Origin: Argopecten irradians
Taxonomy: Eukaryota; Mollusca; Bivalvia; Pectinida; Pectinidae
Direction of reading: 5' to 3'
DNA length: 64,000 bases
Assembly (NCBI RefSeq): GCF_041381155.1
Contig: NC_091135.1
Location: 5,039,620-5,103,619 of the forward strand
Positions 26,001 through 38,200 of the stretch are shown here, one piece after another. The notes beneath the pieces were generated by a model. It worked only from the letters and a program-made list of their open reading frames with translations. It did not search any database and had not been told where the DNA came from. The first letter of the stretch is position 1; every line of letters begins with the position of its first letter. The translations under genes were made by a program, and so were the position numbers.

Positions 26001-28221
26001 TCCCTTTTTGTACAATTCTATTGAAGGGTAGAAACACGTTAATCACTAGTCAAAATCCATGATATTTTCACTGTCTATACATGTAGATACATAGTGAAGC
26101 ATCGTTGGTATGTTGAGATCGGACAGCATCATTCATAGTAGGTCTTAAGTGGAATACTTTCATTTCCTTCCTCAAATTCTTATTTCGTTTTTACTCGCTG
26201 TTTCACTTCCATAAACTTTCTTATAACTTATACCGTTTAATGTTCTTTCATATACGACATCTCTTCCATTTGTTAATTGTTACATACCATGCTATACGTT
26301 GCAGAATTGACCGAGTGGCTTCCCGAGACATCGTTATAGATAACGTAAAAATACCAAAGGGTATGATTCTCATTATGTTGATTGGCGCCATACAGAGGGA
26401 CCCACAATATTGGCCTGAACCGGAGAAATTTATTCCAGAGAGGTATAAATCTTAATGCCTATTTAGGATCCACTTTTAAGATAATTGATTATAAATCACT
26501 ATCCATGCAATAGATAATAACAATGAAAGGTCAGGAAAAATGTCTTTTTTCACATAAAAATGGTATTATATAAATTACCTTTTGCAGGTTCACAGCTGAG
26601 GCCAAAGCCAAAATGGATCCTTTTGTGTTCCTGCCCTTTGGAGCGGGACCGCGGAATTGTGTAGGTTTGAGATTGGCCTTACTTAAGATGAAAATAGCCA
26701 CTGCCCGGATGTTACAGAAATTCAGACCAATCAGGAGTCCTAATACCAAGGTAGGCATTTTTTATTTACGTAAGTGGGTATTTTTTATAAAGGGACAATT
26801 CAGTCTAAGAGAACATTAAAAATTGTACATATATCGGGAAAAATCCAGTTCTAATGTGATATGCCTGAAAAGCCCATGGTTGTGACATGTGTGTAGATGG
26901 TCAAACTTCTTGTATGTCGAACCCTGTACCTTGCTCGTAGAGTAATGCAACCTTTGTCTAGAACTGCTCCAATCGCTCTGAGAGTAGTGTGTTTACCTCA
27001 TTAGGTGAATTGTCTTGCCTAAAAATCATTTTATCACATTCTCAGTGGTTATGTAGTTTATTTGTTAAACGTGCGTGACTTTGGCTCTGGTATGGGTACA
27101 GTGTCCATATTGTACCTGCTTAATAGTATTGATTAATGATTTGATATTTCAACGATATCAATTAAAATACTAAACAATGACGTGGAATTTGTCAACATTT
27201 TATGTTATATGTTTCATAAGAAATGTAGAACAACACATTTATGCCATATTTTGCTTCTTGCTTATGTAAAAGAATTAGCCTGAGTGAATTGTCTCTTTAA
27301 ATCAACTTCCGTTGATAATTTCTCGATTGGTTTTTTCCTTTGTTTAAGAATAGCTTGGTTAAAAGTATCAACTTGGGAGAATTTGTTATCTTTGCAGTAA
27401 ACCCCGCGTAAGGACACAACTATTGCACTTCTAAGACAAAATAGTCCCCATCAGAAACGTATTTATGTTTTCTTAGTACGATGAAGGTAATTATATGTAG
27501 TGGCGAATGCATATATATGAAATTAGTTGTCTATATGACGTATACGAGGTACATAGGTTATATACAGTGAATGTTTCAATCACACACGATATCAGCACTC
27601 GTGTGTGGTGTTTTTACTAAAAAAAATTCCAGCATTACGCCAAGCTATGATATTAGAAAACGGAAGAATAATCAGTTTTTGCCTTGACCGTTGGTACTAG
27701 TTGTATGGTGGGGTTATACATAATCTAGTTTGGGATACATTCTTACTGTTGCTCTTAAAACATCAAAGTAAATTAATTAATAAAATGCTTAATCGATATG
27801 AAAGTGTTAAATTCGAATAAATCTGTTATTTTGTATATTTTCATCATTTAGACTATTTTGAGCAATGTGCAAATGCTAAGTTTTAAATATAATGTGTAGT
27901 CCTTTTACAATTATACATTAGGGTGCATCTACCATGATATTAAAAATTATACAGTCGATAAACTTTTATTTCATGTTTCAACATGTAATTTTAACTAAGA
28001 TCTACTTACTAAAGTGAGCCGCTGAGACATTGGAAAATTATCAATATAATATGCGTTGGAACGTCTAACCTATATAGATTTACTAGATATGAATACTCAC
28101 CAAAAACGTAGTAAATAAAACATTATAGGATGGGAGTCTGTCATTTCAGGTTCCGATTGAAATTATGAAGATGGGAAACCGACCAAGTGGATTTGTGATG
28201 AAATTCGAGAAGAGGAAGTAA
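17049..28221 (+). CDS. P450-C, CYP3-clan (CYP3A-like) cytochrome P450, 14 exons, 502 aa
   Basis: Same architecture as P450-B. Exons: 17049-17131, 18031-18127, 18740-18792, 19280-19376, 20181-20303, 22087-22175, 22399-22547, 23526-23647, 24455-24530, 24972-25129, 25686-25774, 26305-26442, 26588-26750, 28150-28221. Every exon has exactly the same length as its P450-B counterpart, and all splice sites are GT-AG. It starts MDVLGLVDIPTWLQ, an N-terminal ER anchor. Visible motifs: helix C WRNVR, I-helix GGFETT (Gly for Ala and Glu for Asp, both tolerated in the family), ExxR as ETMR, PERF, and haem loop FGAGPRNCVG (Cys449). All key residues are present, so an active ER monooxygenase is expected. 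Divergence from P450-B is greatest in exons 3-9 and smallest in exons 1 and 11. Confidence 0.92.
18191..18541. mobile_element. MITE-A copy 2 in P450-C intron 2
   Basis: The left end aaagctatatgtgcc is one mismatch from the MITE-A terminus, and a TA precedes it. The internal blocks gaaaaccatcaggtttaat and tctgaccatatgtact are shared with 5604-6006. The right terminal repeat is eroded to about agcttta near 18540. It lies 63 bp after exon 2, against 133 bp in P450-B, consistent with one ancestral insertion. Confidence 0.7.
19490..19554. repeat. Nested hairpin in P450-C intron 4
   Basis: The outer arms gcgttccatttgca and tgcaatggaacgc enclose the inner arms ttcgtacc and ggtacgaa. It may be a short palindromic element or part of a decayed one. 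Confidence 0.5.
20430..20613. mobile_element. MITE-B copy 2 in P450-C intron 5
   Basis: An approximately 184-bp palindromic element. The terminal arms include tattctgtatttgcatat and, inward, gagttatctgccctt and gggtaggtat; the complement lies at the right end (tacccgcaacggagctaac, ctctgtaatatgcaaa). The interior has gacgtca-like motifs. The 65-aa open frame across it is fortuitous. Confidence 0.8.
21110..21815. repeat. Minisatellite, 49-bp unit, about 14 copies, in P450-C intron 5
   Basis: The unit gtaggtttgtggtagaatgc... recurs at 49-bp spacing (for example 21191 and 21240). Every unit contains a short inverted repeat, cctacac-ggat-gtgtagg. Two sub-variants (catctacacgg versus cccctacacgg; gcctgcac versus gcctacac) alternate in the middle, so multi-unit blocks were copied. 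Confidence 0.9.
21846..21965 (+). mobile_element. Truncated tRNA-derived SINE in P450-C intron 5
   Basis: The head has an A-box-like ggtggccgagagatgg and a B-box-like gcgaggtcgaatcccac separated by about 50 bases, the layout of a tRNA-Leu/Ser-derived promoter. It ends shortly after in an A-rich gtttaac-aataaaaacc tail. It resembles from memory a SINE head common in bivalves; the usual middle part is missing. It does not fold as a functional tRNA, so it is not called as a tRNA gene. Confidence 0.6.
24001..24163. mobile_element. MITE-E copy 1 in P450-C intron 8
   Basis: Terminal inverted repeats: taaggcaaaaaatatgtctg at the left and the complement of taggccacaaaaatatgtctg (one extra base) at the right. 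The interior is AT-rich and non-coding. A second member lies in intron 10 of the same gene. Confidence 0.7.
25346..25563. mobile_element. MITE-E copy 2 in P450-C intron 10
   Basis: The left end taaggcaaaa...atgtctgtttaggg pairs with the right end cctaaacagacat...ttttggccta. It is about 218 bp with no open frame, and the termini match copy 1 at 24001-24163. Confidence 0.75.
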
Positions 28222-28453
28222 TGAAACTTGCCAGTGATCCAATGGACACGCATACAATTTCGATTTAACTGTTTATTTTGAAAATTTGAAAAATTGTACC
28301 ACTTCTTAGATAGTTTATTATAGTATTGAATTTTTCAGTAGCACACACATCTTGTTTTTTGTTTGTATGACTTGGCCATTTATAGAATCAAACGCTGTAC
28401 TTGATGTTATGTGTCTTTATCAAAGCAAAACTTTACAGCTGCGATGAAAAGTA

Positions 28454-28642
28454 TATTCCGTGTTTGCATAATACATAATTACCTGCCCTTGCGGGTAGTT
28501 ATTGATTTTGACGTCATGTGTTTTTGAGCGTAACGTCATACTTTTCGAAGAAAACGGCGTGAATTGAGCTCATAAAATAATGACGTAAAAATCGATACCT
28601 ACCCGCAAGGGAGCTTACTCTGTAATATGCAAAGACGGAATA
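28454..28642. mobile_element. MITE-B copy 3, near-intact
   Basis: A 189-bp palindromic element with outer ends tattccgtgtttgcat and the complementary atgcaaagacggaata, and inner arms ctgcccttgcgggta and tacccgcaagggagc. It lies just after the P450-C stop codon, within the probable 3' UTR, so transcripts reading through would carry a long hairpin. Confidence 0.85.
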
Positions 28643-29081
28643 CATTCTTTAACATTTATATAATTGATTCTAAACGATTGACTAGTTCGTTTGATCCTTT
28701 TGTGTTTATTTAACGAAATGATGTCTATTTACATTTGACCTTGGACATATGTATTTATTCCATGTTTGTTTGTTTTTTGTTTTGTCAATTTTTTCAGTAA
28801 AGGATTTATTTTCAATATTTTTTTTCAATAAATTTTTATCACCAATCATTTTTCGTACGGTTTTATTGACATCAGAACTCAGTTCTCCTTATCAGACAGC
28901 TATATTACATGTTTGTAAACTTGTATACTGTACGATTCGGAGTTTTCTTACTAACCAAGAACAAGCGATGAAGACGTCACCTAGGATATATTATTTGGTA
29001 TTTTATGTTTTATACAACAAACTTTTTGACAAACCTTTTTTTAGATAAATTAGAAGCGAGTGAGGTTGTTGTCATTATTGT

Positions 29082-29109
29082 AATAAAACGATAGATTGAA
29101 TTCAATAAA
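29082..29109 (+). promoter_or_regulatory. Two AATAAA polyadenylation signals, probable for P450-C
   Basis: AATAAA at 29082-29087 and 29104-29109, about 0.9 kb downstream of the P450-C stop codon. Consensus and position only. Confidence 0.35.
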
Positions 29110-31166
29110 CTAATTTGATATTTAATACATTTTGTCTTGTTTTTATTTCTTTAAATTCCGATGTGAAATTCAAGCCCGATGACCACCAGAGCACCAGAAG
29201 CCACCAATACAAGACAAGCAAAATGGTATCAATGAACAGCAAAAGATACATACAATTTACATATAATATACATCGTTTTTAAGTTTTCAACTGTACGGCA
29301 TATCATTTGAAATTCAAATGAATATTAGATCGCCTATGTTGATACAATCAAATGTCCCAGCATTGCTCTTTTCTCACAGTAGATATGATATATTATTATT
29401 ACCTTTCAGAAAAGTTTTTTATAACTTTAATTCAACATGCTGCTTGACTACCTTGAGACACATCGCGTGTGACCAAATCACACTACTGTTGAAAACTCAC
29501 CTGGTTGGTTGTGTGTGGCATACTTATTCATGTGTTATTTGTATTGAATCCTGGGCGCCATGGTGCTTGGTAAAGACATCATGACATACTCACAGCCAAC
29601 AACTAATGCACGAAGCAGCAAAATACAGAAACACAGTTATGAAATAAACAAACAGTTATTCTTCGAGCCAAACTTTATTTTTCATTTCAATGTTAAAATA
29701 ATTAAAGTTTACAAACAAATTTTCAACAAATTGTACCTATTAGAGACAATTAGAAGCTGTACTTTATCCTGCCACATTCTACGCATATTTTGCCGACCGA
29801 AATAAAAGCGGGTCAACAAATCGAAGACATAATTCAATGATTAAGTTGTTCTATCCAACTCCACCAATGTATTGACATTTCATTTAGGTGTGGAAAGTAG
29901 CACTAGACTTTCATTGAACATACACAATTAAGTGTATGAGACAATAAGTTGCAAAGTTTTTTTTATTTAATTCAGAGACTTTGCAATATTTACGTAATTC
30001 TTTTCACAGTCGAAATATTTGCTTTGTATTTAAATCAAATAATGATTTTTTTAAACAAAATCAGTTTTGTTTGTGTTCTGGATCAACTTCACTTTGTAGC
30101 AGATAAGATATATATTAAGTGTTGCTTCCACATGATAATATCAGCTATCTTTTAGGTACAAACCAGATGCAAGTGTCTTTCAGTTTGTATTCTGCGCGCT
30201 ATAAAAAAACCAACTGACCTTCGGTCAGCCAATCAAATATCTTGTCACATACTGCGATGGTTGGCATTGTCAAACAATATGGCGACCTGCGGTAGTGTTA
30301 ACCAAGTACTGATATGTAAACTTACTTCATTTACTTAAATCATCTTAAATAAATAAAGATTCAAGTACCTAAGCTTTATTTATCCTATAACGCCGAAAAC
30401 GGCGTGCTTACCATTAATGCTAAACATATTACACATCTACACATATATACACACACACACACTATAACACGGGTTACACCATTCATACACAAACACTACC
30501 CAGTGTACATATGTATACGACAGGTGAGTAAGTGTGGTCAAGTAAACACGTCATTATCGTTTGCTCTGTGAAGCTTAGAGATAACATGTAATCGTGTTAT
30601 ATATCTACACAGAGTGTATAAATTTAACATATTGGATCCTACCTACAATGGGATGTATGTGTGTTTGTAAGTTACCTAATCCACACACGTACAGACAGAG
30701 CATATTAGAATGAATAGTCATACATAAACAATTGGTTTATTAATGTAGTTACTATATATAACGATAAAAGCATATGACATGTTAATAGAAGCATGTAGGA
30801 CAGACACGTCTATGGTGGGTGCCGGTCCCATTCTTTATACATGTATTATCACCGATATATGTTATCACACATATTGACACACTCTTATCCTCCTATACAG
30901 TGCATGGTCAGTGTACATACCATTACAACCAACCAACCGGCCTAGGGTATCATGTGTGGAGCTTGAGACTGACCACTTGCTTTAACGGACCGGAGGGTAC
31001 TTACTGACCAGTGGTCGACGGAATATCGCGTCAACTATTATTCGGGCAAGTACTTTGCACTGCTTGTTAGTGATGTGCCACCCAGTATGGTTATTTACAG
31101 AAGAGAAATTTAAGATGTCATATACGCATTTAATTTGCTCTCATATCTACATGTGTAGTACTGGTT

Positions 31167-31653
31167 TTTCTTTCATACCTACACGTGTAATACTGGCTGG
31201 TCCAGGGCAATAACTCATGTCACCTGAGGCTGTATTGCATGGCTACCCATGCAATTAAGCATCGTGACGTCACGGCGTCAACAAAATCTCTATTTCCTCG
31301 GTAAAATTTTAACATTTTTTTCACAAATATGACTGGTTTTACTATAAAAGATGCAAACAACGGAATTTGTGTTGAAAATATCACGTAATTTTTCTTGTAT
31401 GGAAAATTGACTTCCAGTCGTGGATTTCTTCGAATTTATTTCAAAATGGCGGGATATTATAGTTGTAAAATTGCAATAAAACGTCGAGGTATGAAAGAAA
31501 AATACTCTTTCATAAGTGGATATGAAGGATAGGGATATTCTACCCTCGGGATCACAAAATGTTGCAAAACCCTCGGCAAGCCTCGGGTTTGTACTACATT
31601 TTATGACCCTCGGGTAGAATATCCCTATCCTTCATATCCACATATGAAAGAGT
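31167..31653. mobile_element. Repeat family F copy 1 with a long terminal hairpin
   Basis: It starts at the acacgtgtaatactggctgg block and passes through a gtatgaaagaaaaatactc block. It ends in a hairpin (31504-31653) whose two arms of about 58 nt differ at only a few positions (for example ggatatgaaggataggg and its complement). Blocks are shared with 31680-32095 and 58737-59150. It is non-coding. Confidence 0.7.
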
Positions 31654-31679
31654 CTTATAATCTTATACAATACTCTTTA

Positions 31680-32095
31680 GTAGTATGAGGCGGTAGTACA
31701 TGGCTATCCATGCGATACAACATCATATATAACGTTAATTTTGACGTTCACTATCAGAAAACAGGCTGGTTTTATTACAGGAAGCAATTAGCAGGATTCA
31801 TATAATTTAAAAGTTTTTTGCAATTTTCAGTTGTGGTGAATTTATTTACAATCGCGGTTTTCTTAAAGCTTAATGCTACAGACGTTTTAAACTGGCAAGA
31901 TATTTCCATTGTGATATTATAACAAAAAGAGTCGAAGTATGAAAGAACAATTCTCTTTCACATGTAAATATAAATGATAAGGATATTCCTCGGGATCACA
32001 CAATGTTATAAAAACCCTCAGCAAGCCTAAGGTTTTACTACATTTTGTGATACTAGGGTAGTTTCTCAATCCTTTATATACACATATGCATGAGT
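31680..32095. mobile_element. Repeat family F copy 2, diverged
   Basis: It follows copy 1 directly in the same orientation. Shared blocks are catggctatccatgc, caggctggttttatta, aagtatgaaagaa and a degraded end hairpin (cctcgggatcacac near 31992, ctagggtag near 32045). It is older than copy 1 by its divergence. Confidence 0.55.
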
Positions 32096-32231
32096 ATAAT
32101 AGTAATAACTAATTTAGATATAAATATATATTATATTTGACCTAACTGTCGTAATATTAATGTGTTATATATTGCTAGATCGACTTGTCGAAATTTAAAT
32201 TATAATATGTTTTAGGTCTGACCGTCTAACC

Positions 32232-35200
32232 ATGGAGGTGCTTGGATTGGTGGTTATCCCGACCTGGCTACAGTGGCTGATACTGTTGGTCGGTACGGTC
32301 ATAGCCTACGTCGTGTATGTTCATATACTAAATACTTTTTATATAAATTGTTTAGTTTCTCACAATTTGAAAATAAACATTCTTATACAAACAGCTAACA
32401 AATCAACAAATTATCCTAAACTGTCTCGCTTAGAAGTTATGATATTCGATAATGGTTAGAGTTGAGGTACATGTAAACATATTTTAATTACTCTTATGCA
32501 TATTGTATATATGAACTTCAATTTCTATCAATAACGTTAGCTATTCATGTGCGTATGTCTGTGTGTTTTGTGATGCTTTCGTGCTGGGCTCATTCCATTA
32601 GTAGGGACTTTGCCTTATTAATAGTGCTATATAGCTGAAGCATGCCATTGAAGATACCGAACTACACACCCTACCCGGTCACATTATACAGGTAATGGGT
32701 ACAACAGTTTCCCATTCAATTATTGATTATTGAAGATTGACCAGGAACTGAAACTCAAACATTTAAAGTTTATTGTGTGCCGTAGCCAGAGGCGACAAAA
32801 CCCAGAGACATTTTCACGGGAATGGATGAACGTTCACTCAAGGCCAAAAGGGAGGCGATGTCAACGTGTAGAAGTTAGGAAGAAGTCAATCAGATAGAAG
32901 AGAGGAAATGATATTCTGAATAGAAGCCTTAGATCAACAGTTGACTGGCCACCAGGCCCTAGTTGTTGCTGAAACTTTCTCGGCAATGTTGTTCACGACA
33001 TTATCTCCCCCTAGTTGGAAACTCAGTCTAGAATCGGACGAGTAGTATTCAAACCAAAGAGTGATTTGTTTGATATTCTAGAGACTGGTGACCAGCCTAG
33101 GGCTACAGTTACATTTCTAAAGTGTTTTGATGTTATGATATCATGAACTACAATTTCATTGATTTATTAATAACTTCACCTGTTTGTAGGTATATGTCAT
33201 GGGAACATAACACGTTTAAGAAGATGGGGATCGATGGTCCAAAACCACATCGAGTCCTTGGTAATTTGAAGACAGTATTCAAAGAGGTAAAAGCAGACAT
33301 ACTGTTCATGTTATACGATGTATTTAGAAAAAAAAATTATATATAGTTTTATACCTCATGTTGATGTTTCATGTTACCATATGAAATGTAACAAATACCA
33401 TATTATATTCGTGTAAAACATAGTCTAAATCGTGACAAAATAATTGCTTTCTGACTAGCCCAGCCCGTGTAAAACTGTACAGGTTATATTCTTTGGAACT
33501 CTATATTTTGTCGACAAACAAATATAACGAGTACGTTTTCTCTCATTTGAACTGAAGCGGAGTTGCTATGACAAAACTTTTTAAGATCATTCTGGGTATA
33601 TCTTTTTTTGTAACAGGGCCTGAAAGCTGATAAGGTATTTTATGATGAGTATGGCAAGGTATTCGGGTAAGTACATAGAATACATGATTTTTTTCAAAGT
33701 AAATTATCCTGTCAAAGTAAAATTGCAGAGTGAATTTGCGACCCGAATTTTGGTCCTATTCTTTATGCAAATGTTGCTGAATACCTTTAACTTAGTTAAT
33801 TTACAGTAAGAATAGGACAAACATACTGAATTTCTTTTCATCATGAAAAGACATTTAGCAAAAGTTTCATCAAGAATAGGACCAAAATTCGGGTCGCTTC
33901 ATTTAGAAATTTTACTTTGATAGGATAACTTACTTTGAAATAATAATGCGATCTAGTCACTGAAACTGATAAATCAAACCTGCATAAGTGATATGTATTT
34001 AGAGAAATAGAGAGTTAGATAAATACTTTACGGTTAGGGTGATCTGGTGCTTCATGTGACAATTGACTAATGATCAAAAGGACACTAGTTTGAATAAGAT
34101 TACCTAGTGTTTAGTATGTCCTATCATGCTTTCACTAGCCCGCCACATCTTAATTGCATGAAAACCGAATGGCGATATTATCAGGTATTTACCGGAGGTC
34201 GATGTTTTCACCCAATTACTCCAGATTTGTCCGCAAAATCTCACGATTGTTAAATAATTTGTGAATACTGTTAATCGTTTACAACTTTCAGACTGATATG
34301 TTTATTATACAATAAAAATTCAAGCTATAAATTAAAATAAAATCGACTTAGTTTATTCATTTCGTTATTTTGGCATAACCTGATATTACAGGACTTACGA
34401 AACCTGCTACCCAATCCTAAATATCGGCGATCCTAAGCTGTTGAAGGAGATCATGGTGAAGCAGTTTAATTCTTTCGCAAACAGACGAGTAAGTATCTTT
34501 TAGCATGTATATTACATCTAACTTATCACATAACTGGCCCGTCCAGCCTTGTCATACGGCCATGTCATAAATATCGAAAGACACCTGTGTAATAACACTA
34601 TTATGAAATTACATATATATTTGACGTCATAATCTATATATGACGTCGAATGGTTGTCCCGTAGATGGAAACGTCACATCCGTGCCGAGACGAAATTAAA
34701 AGTTTCACTTACATTTCTACTAATAAAAGTTATGTGATAAATAGAATCTTACACTCATGACTATGTAATATGAAATTCATCAATTGTAAGGTCACATATG
34801 TCTTCATAATGATGTTATAACGGCAATGCTGACATGCTACACATCCTTAAAGAAATATTCGCTACCTGGACTTCACCTATATCGGTGCGTTGGATTTTGT
34901 CATAAGACAAAGACGCTAACCATCCCAAAGCACTACGTTCTTAATTCGATATACTTTTGTAGTATCCATGGGAAGAAAGATATAATTTCTAATTCATACC
35001 TATTTGTTTTTATCATTATCTGCTACAGATCAAATTCGTGAACCGAGATATTGAAATTGATGATTAATTACATGATTCTAAAAGAAAAGTTATATAACGT
35101 TTTCATTTTTTTCCCTTATGATTACATATCGACTTCATCGCTTGACTTTTGTATTGTTCCACAGGCTACCTTCGCGGATGCTATGGATGTTGATGTTTCT

Positions 35201-38200
35201 GATATGCTGACATTGATTAGGGACGACCATTGGCGAAATGTTAGAAATGTAATGACACCAACCTTCAGCACCAAGAAATTAAAACTGGTAAATGTGCATT
35301 AGAGAACTTAAATTCTTATCTATTAGAGCTACTTCCCTTCGTTTCACCACGTCACTTTATGGAACTTCTTAGAGTCATATCCCTAGTGGATTGATTATGA
35401 ATAACTGTTCTAGTTTCTTAAGCTAGTGGAAATAGGATATTATCAAAAGATATTTACGTTTCTTTCACTGCATAAAACTTAGCATAATATCTAAACGTTT
35501 CTTTTATTGTGTAAAACTTAGCATACCATATTAACGTTTCTCTTACTATATAAAACAAAGCATAATATATTAACTTTTCTTTTACTGTTTAAACAAAATA
35601 AAATGTGCTTTTCTTAATGCATACATTGTGACGTTTCTCTTACAAAATCACATAAAAATAAAATTAAAAAAAGCATGCCCTATCTATTTATAGATGACAC
35701 CACTTATCACCTCTGCAGCTGACAGGATGATGGAGAATATTGACAGTCAGGTAGCCACAAACGAGGACATAGATATGTACAAGTTAGTAGTTATATACTG
35801 TTGTACCAAATTATAAACTGTCATTGTAACTAGTAAATCTTAATATTATGATCACTTTAGTGCATACTTTGTGATATAAACATATTCTTAAACGCCTAAT
35901 ATACAAATGTATGATAATACAATGACTTCATAAATTTATATTTTGAAATATAAAGCGAAGATATTTATCTGAAAAGACAAGAAATATCATATAACTTACC
36001 TTCATGTCTGTCAAGCGACTTCAAGTTTTGTGAAAACGGCGACGTACGCAGGAGGAAAAAACCCCCAAAATAAACCTTTTTTTCAAAAAGAAGGAAAAAA
36101 AGAGAGTTAAAATGAGATAATAAGATGAATGGTAATACATCTTTGTCGTTATGAACTATAAGTTCACAAACAAATATTTACATAATATGTTATCACAAAA
36201 GTTTTTTTTATTATAAATTATATAACTATGTATATCACAGAGTACTGGCGGCCTTTACTATGGATGTTATAGCCAGTACTGGCTTCGGACTTCAAGTTGA
36301 TACACAGAAAAACCCGGACGACCCTTTCCTGAAGAATTTATTCGCATTAAAAAATTCTAAATGGGCAGCAATAGTGACATTATTTATTAGTGAGTATAAT
36401 CAGTTTATTATTTCCGAATAATTAAAAAAATCCATTGTATTTATATGTATTGTGTGAAATGTAAAATGATATATAAGTAAGTAGAAAGTCATGAGCAAAG
36501 GTTGAAAGAGTGCCCTCTTGCGTGAGGCTATATGTTATGGTGAGGCTGACCCCCAGGGGGTTCCGATTCCTGTCAGCTCTTCAAAAACTGCTGGGAAAAT
36601 AAAATTATTTTTGTTTTTAAACAAAAACCCAATATATTATTAGTAATTAATGAATAGATACACCAATAATAAGTAAAATAAAAACCTATTAAATAAAAAA
36701 CCGATGTTAAATTAGCGAAATTTAAAATTATTTGGAAAAAGGGAAAATACTAGCAAATATATTTATACGACTATGATAAGAGAAATAAAAATAAGCAGCG
36801 TGAAGTATCATTCATACATGTAGGTAATATCTGGTTATCAAGGTAGTGATGGTATGATCATATGTGTCCTTTGTGATTAGAGTGTTTAATCACTAAACAC
36901 AAAAGACACATACGTGTAGATGTAATGGAAGTGAATTTGAAAAATATAAGAATTACAAAAAAGAAAAACAAACACAATAAATATAAAAATATGGCGCACG
37001 AGTGTTTTGTGTTGAATAAATTTTAGGATGAACATGGTATTTGTTTAAGTAACCTTCAATTGTACACTCATAACCTGAAATTAACATAAGGAATTTACTG
37101 CTTTGTTATTTTTGCCTTCCACGGATTATATACCTTTGCAGTGTTTTTCCCATTTCTGACCCGTGTGATGAGACTACTTGGAATAACTTACGCGAAAGAA
37201 GCCGTTGCATTCTTCCTCAAAGCGACTAAAGATTCTCTGAAGGAGCGGCGAGCTAACCCAGGGGTAGATATTCTTCTGTGTCTGTTTCTACTGAAAGAGT
37301 GCATGCAATCAAATTTTGAATTACTTCACCTCCATATCAAACACTTCATTCGTATAACAGCCTTGACTAATCTTTCTAAAATATGATTTCTTTTTTAATT
37401 TGAATGGTTTCGATCTTATGTTTGACTGTCTCTTGAATAAACTTATCAATATTTCGCGATACATCAAACATTATAAAATGTTAATTCAGGCATCAAACGA
37501 CGTAACTTTATCATTTCAGGTTTATACCGATTTCATGAGTATCATGGCAGAAGCTGCAGATGCTGAACAACAGAATAAATCATCGAGCAAACTATGTAAG
37601 ATAATATACAAAGAGTTATTATAGAACTGTGCTAAATTCACATGGGACTTTCTAATGATTTCAATGGTCAAAACTGGACAACATAAGCAGAACTCCACCG
37701 TCGTTTTGATATGTAAGGACGTTTGGAAGGCCAATGAAGTCATTTAGACTGGGTTTCTGTTCTATTCACTTTAAGTCCTACCCCTTTATAAAGGTAATAA
37801 ATATGAAATTATCTATTTAAAGGCTTACTACCTTTCTGAAACGACTGTTGATTTTTAATATGGGAATGTAAATCGAGATTGATCCATTTGTAGAGTCCCA
37901 AAAGTTATTAACTGACCATTAATACCACACCTTCTGAACAATTTAATTAGAATAAATCAAATGTTAATTTTCATAACGCGGGTCGTATTATGTTTCCCGT
38001 CGTCGTCCTAATTACCGTACGTCAGTTGACTATCACTGCGCTAAACGCCAGACGGCAAAACAGGGAAATGTTAACTTAGAATACGCAGGGAAACTTGGTG
38101 TTACAACTTCATCTTATGTCATCGATATTATCTTATGTACATATTGTGTTTAAGAAACTTTTAATTTTTGTTTCGGAAAGGTAGTGAACCTTTAATGAAT

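Larger units (their letters stand above)
28222..32231. other. Intergenic spacer between P450-C and P450-D
   Basis: It holds a MITE-B copy (28454-28642), probable polyadenylation signals for P450-C near 29082 and 29104, a short CA-rich stretch around 30440-30460, and two adjacent copies of repeat family F (about 31167-32095). No gene is supported: open frames of 60-100 aa in 28.7-31.0 kb are AT-rich and lack conserved features. The stretch from about 29.1 to 31.1 kb shows nothing further that I can assign. Confidence 0.55.
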
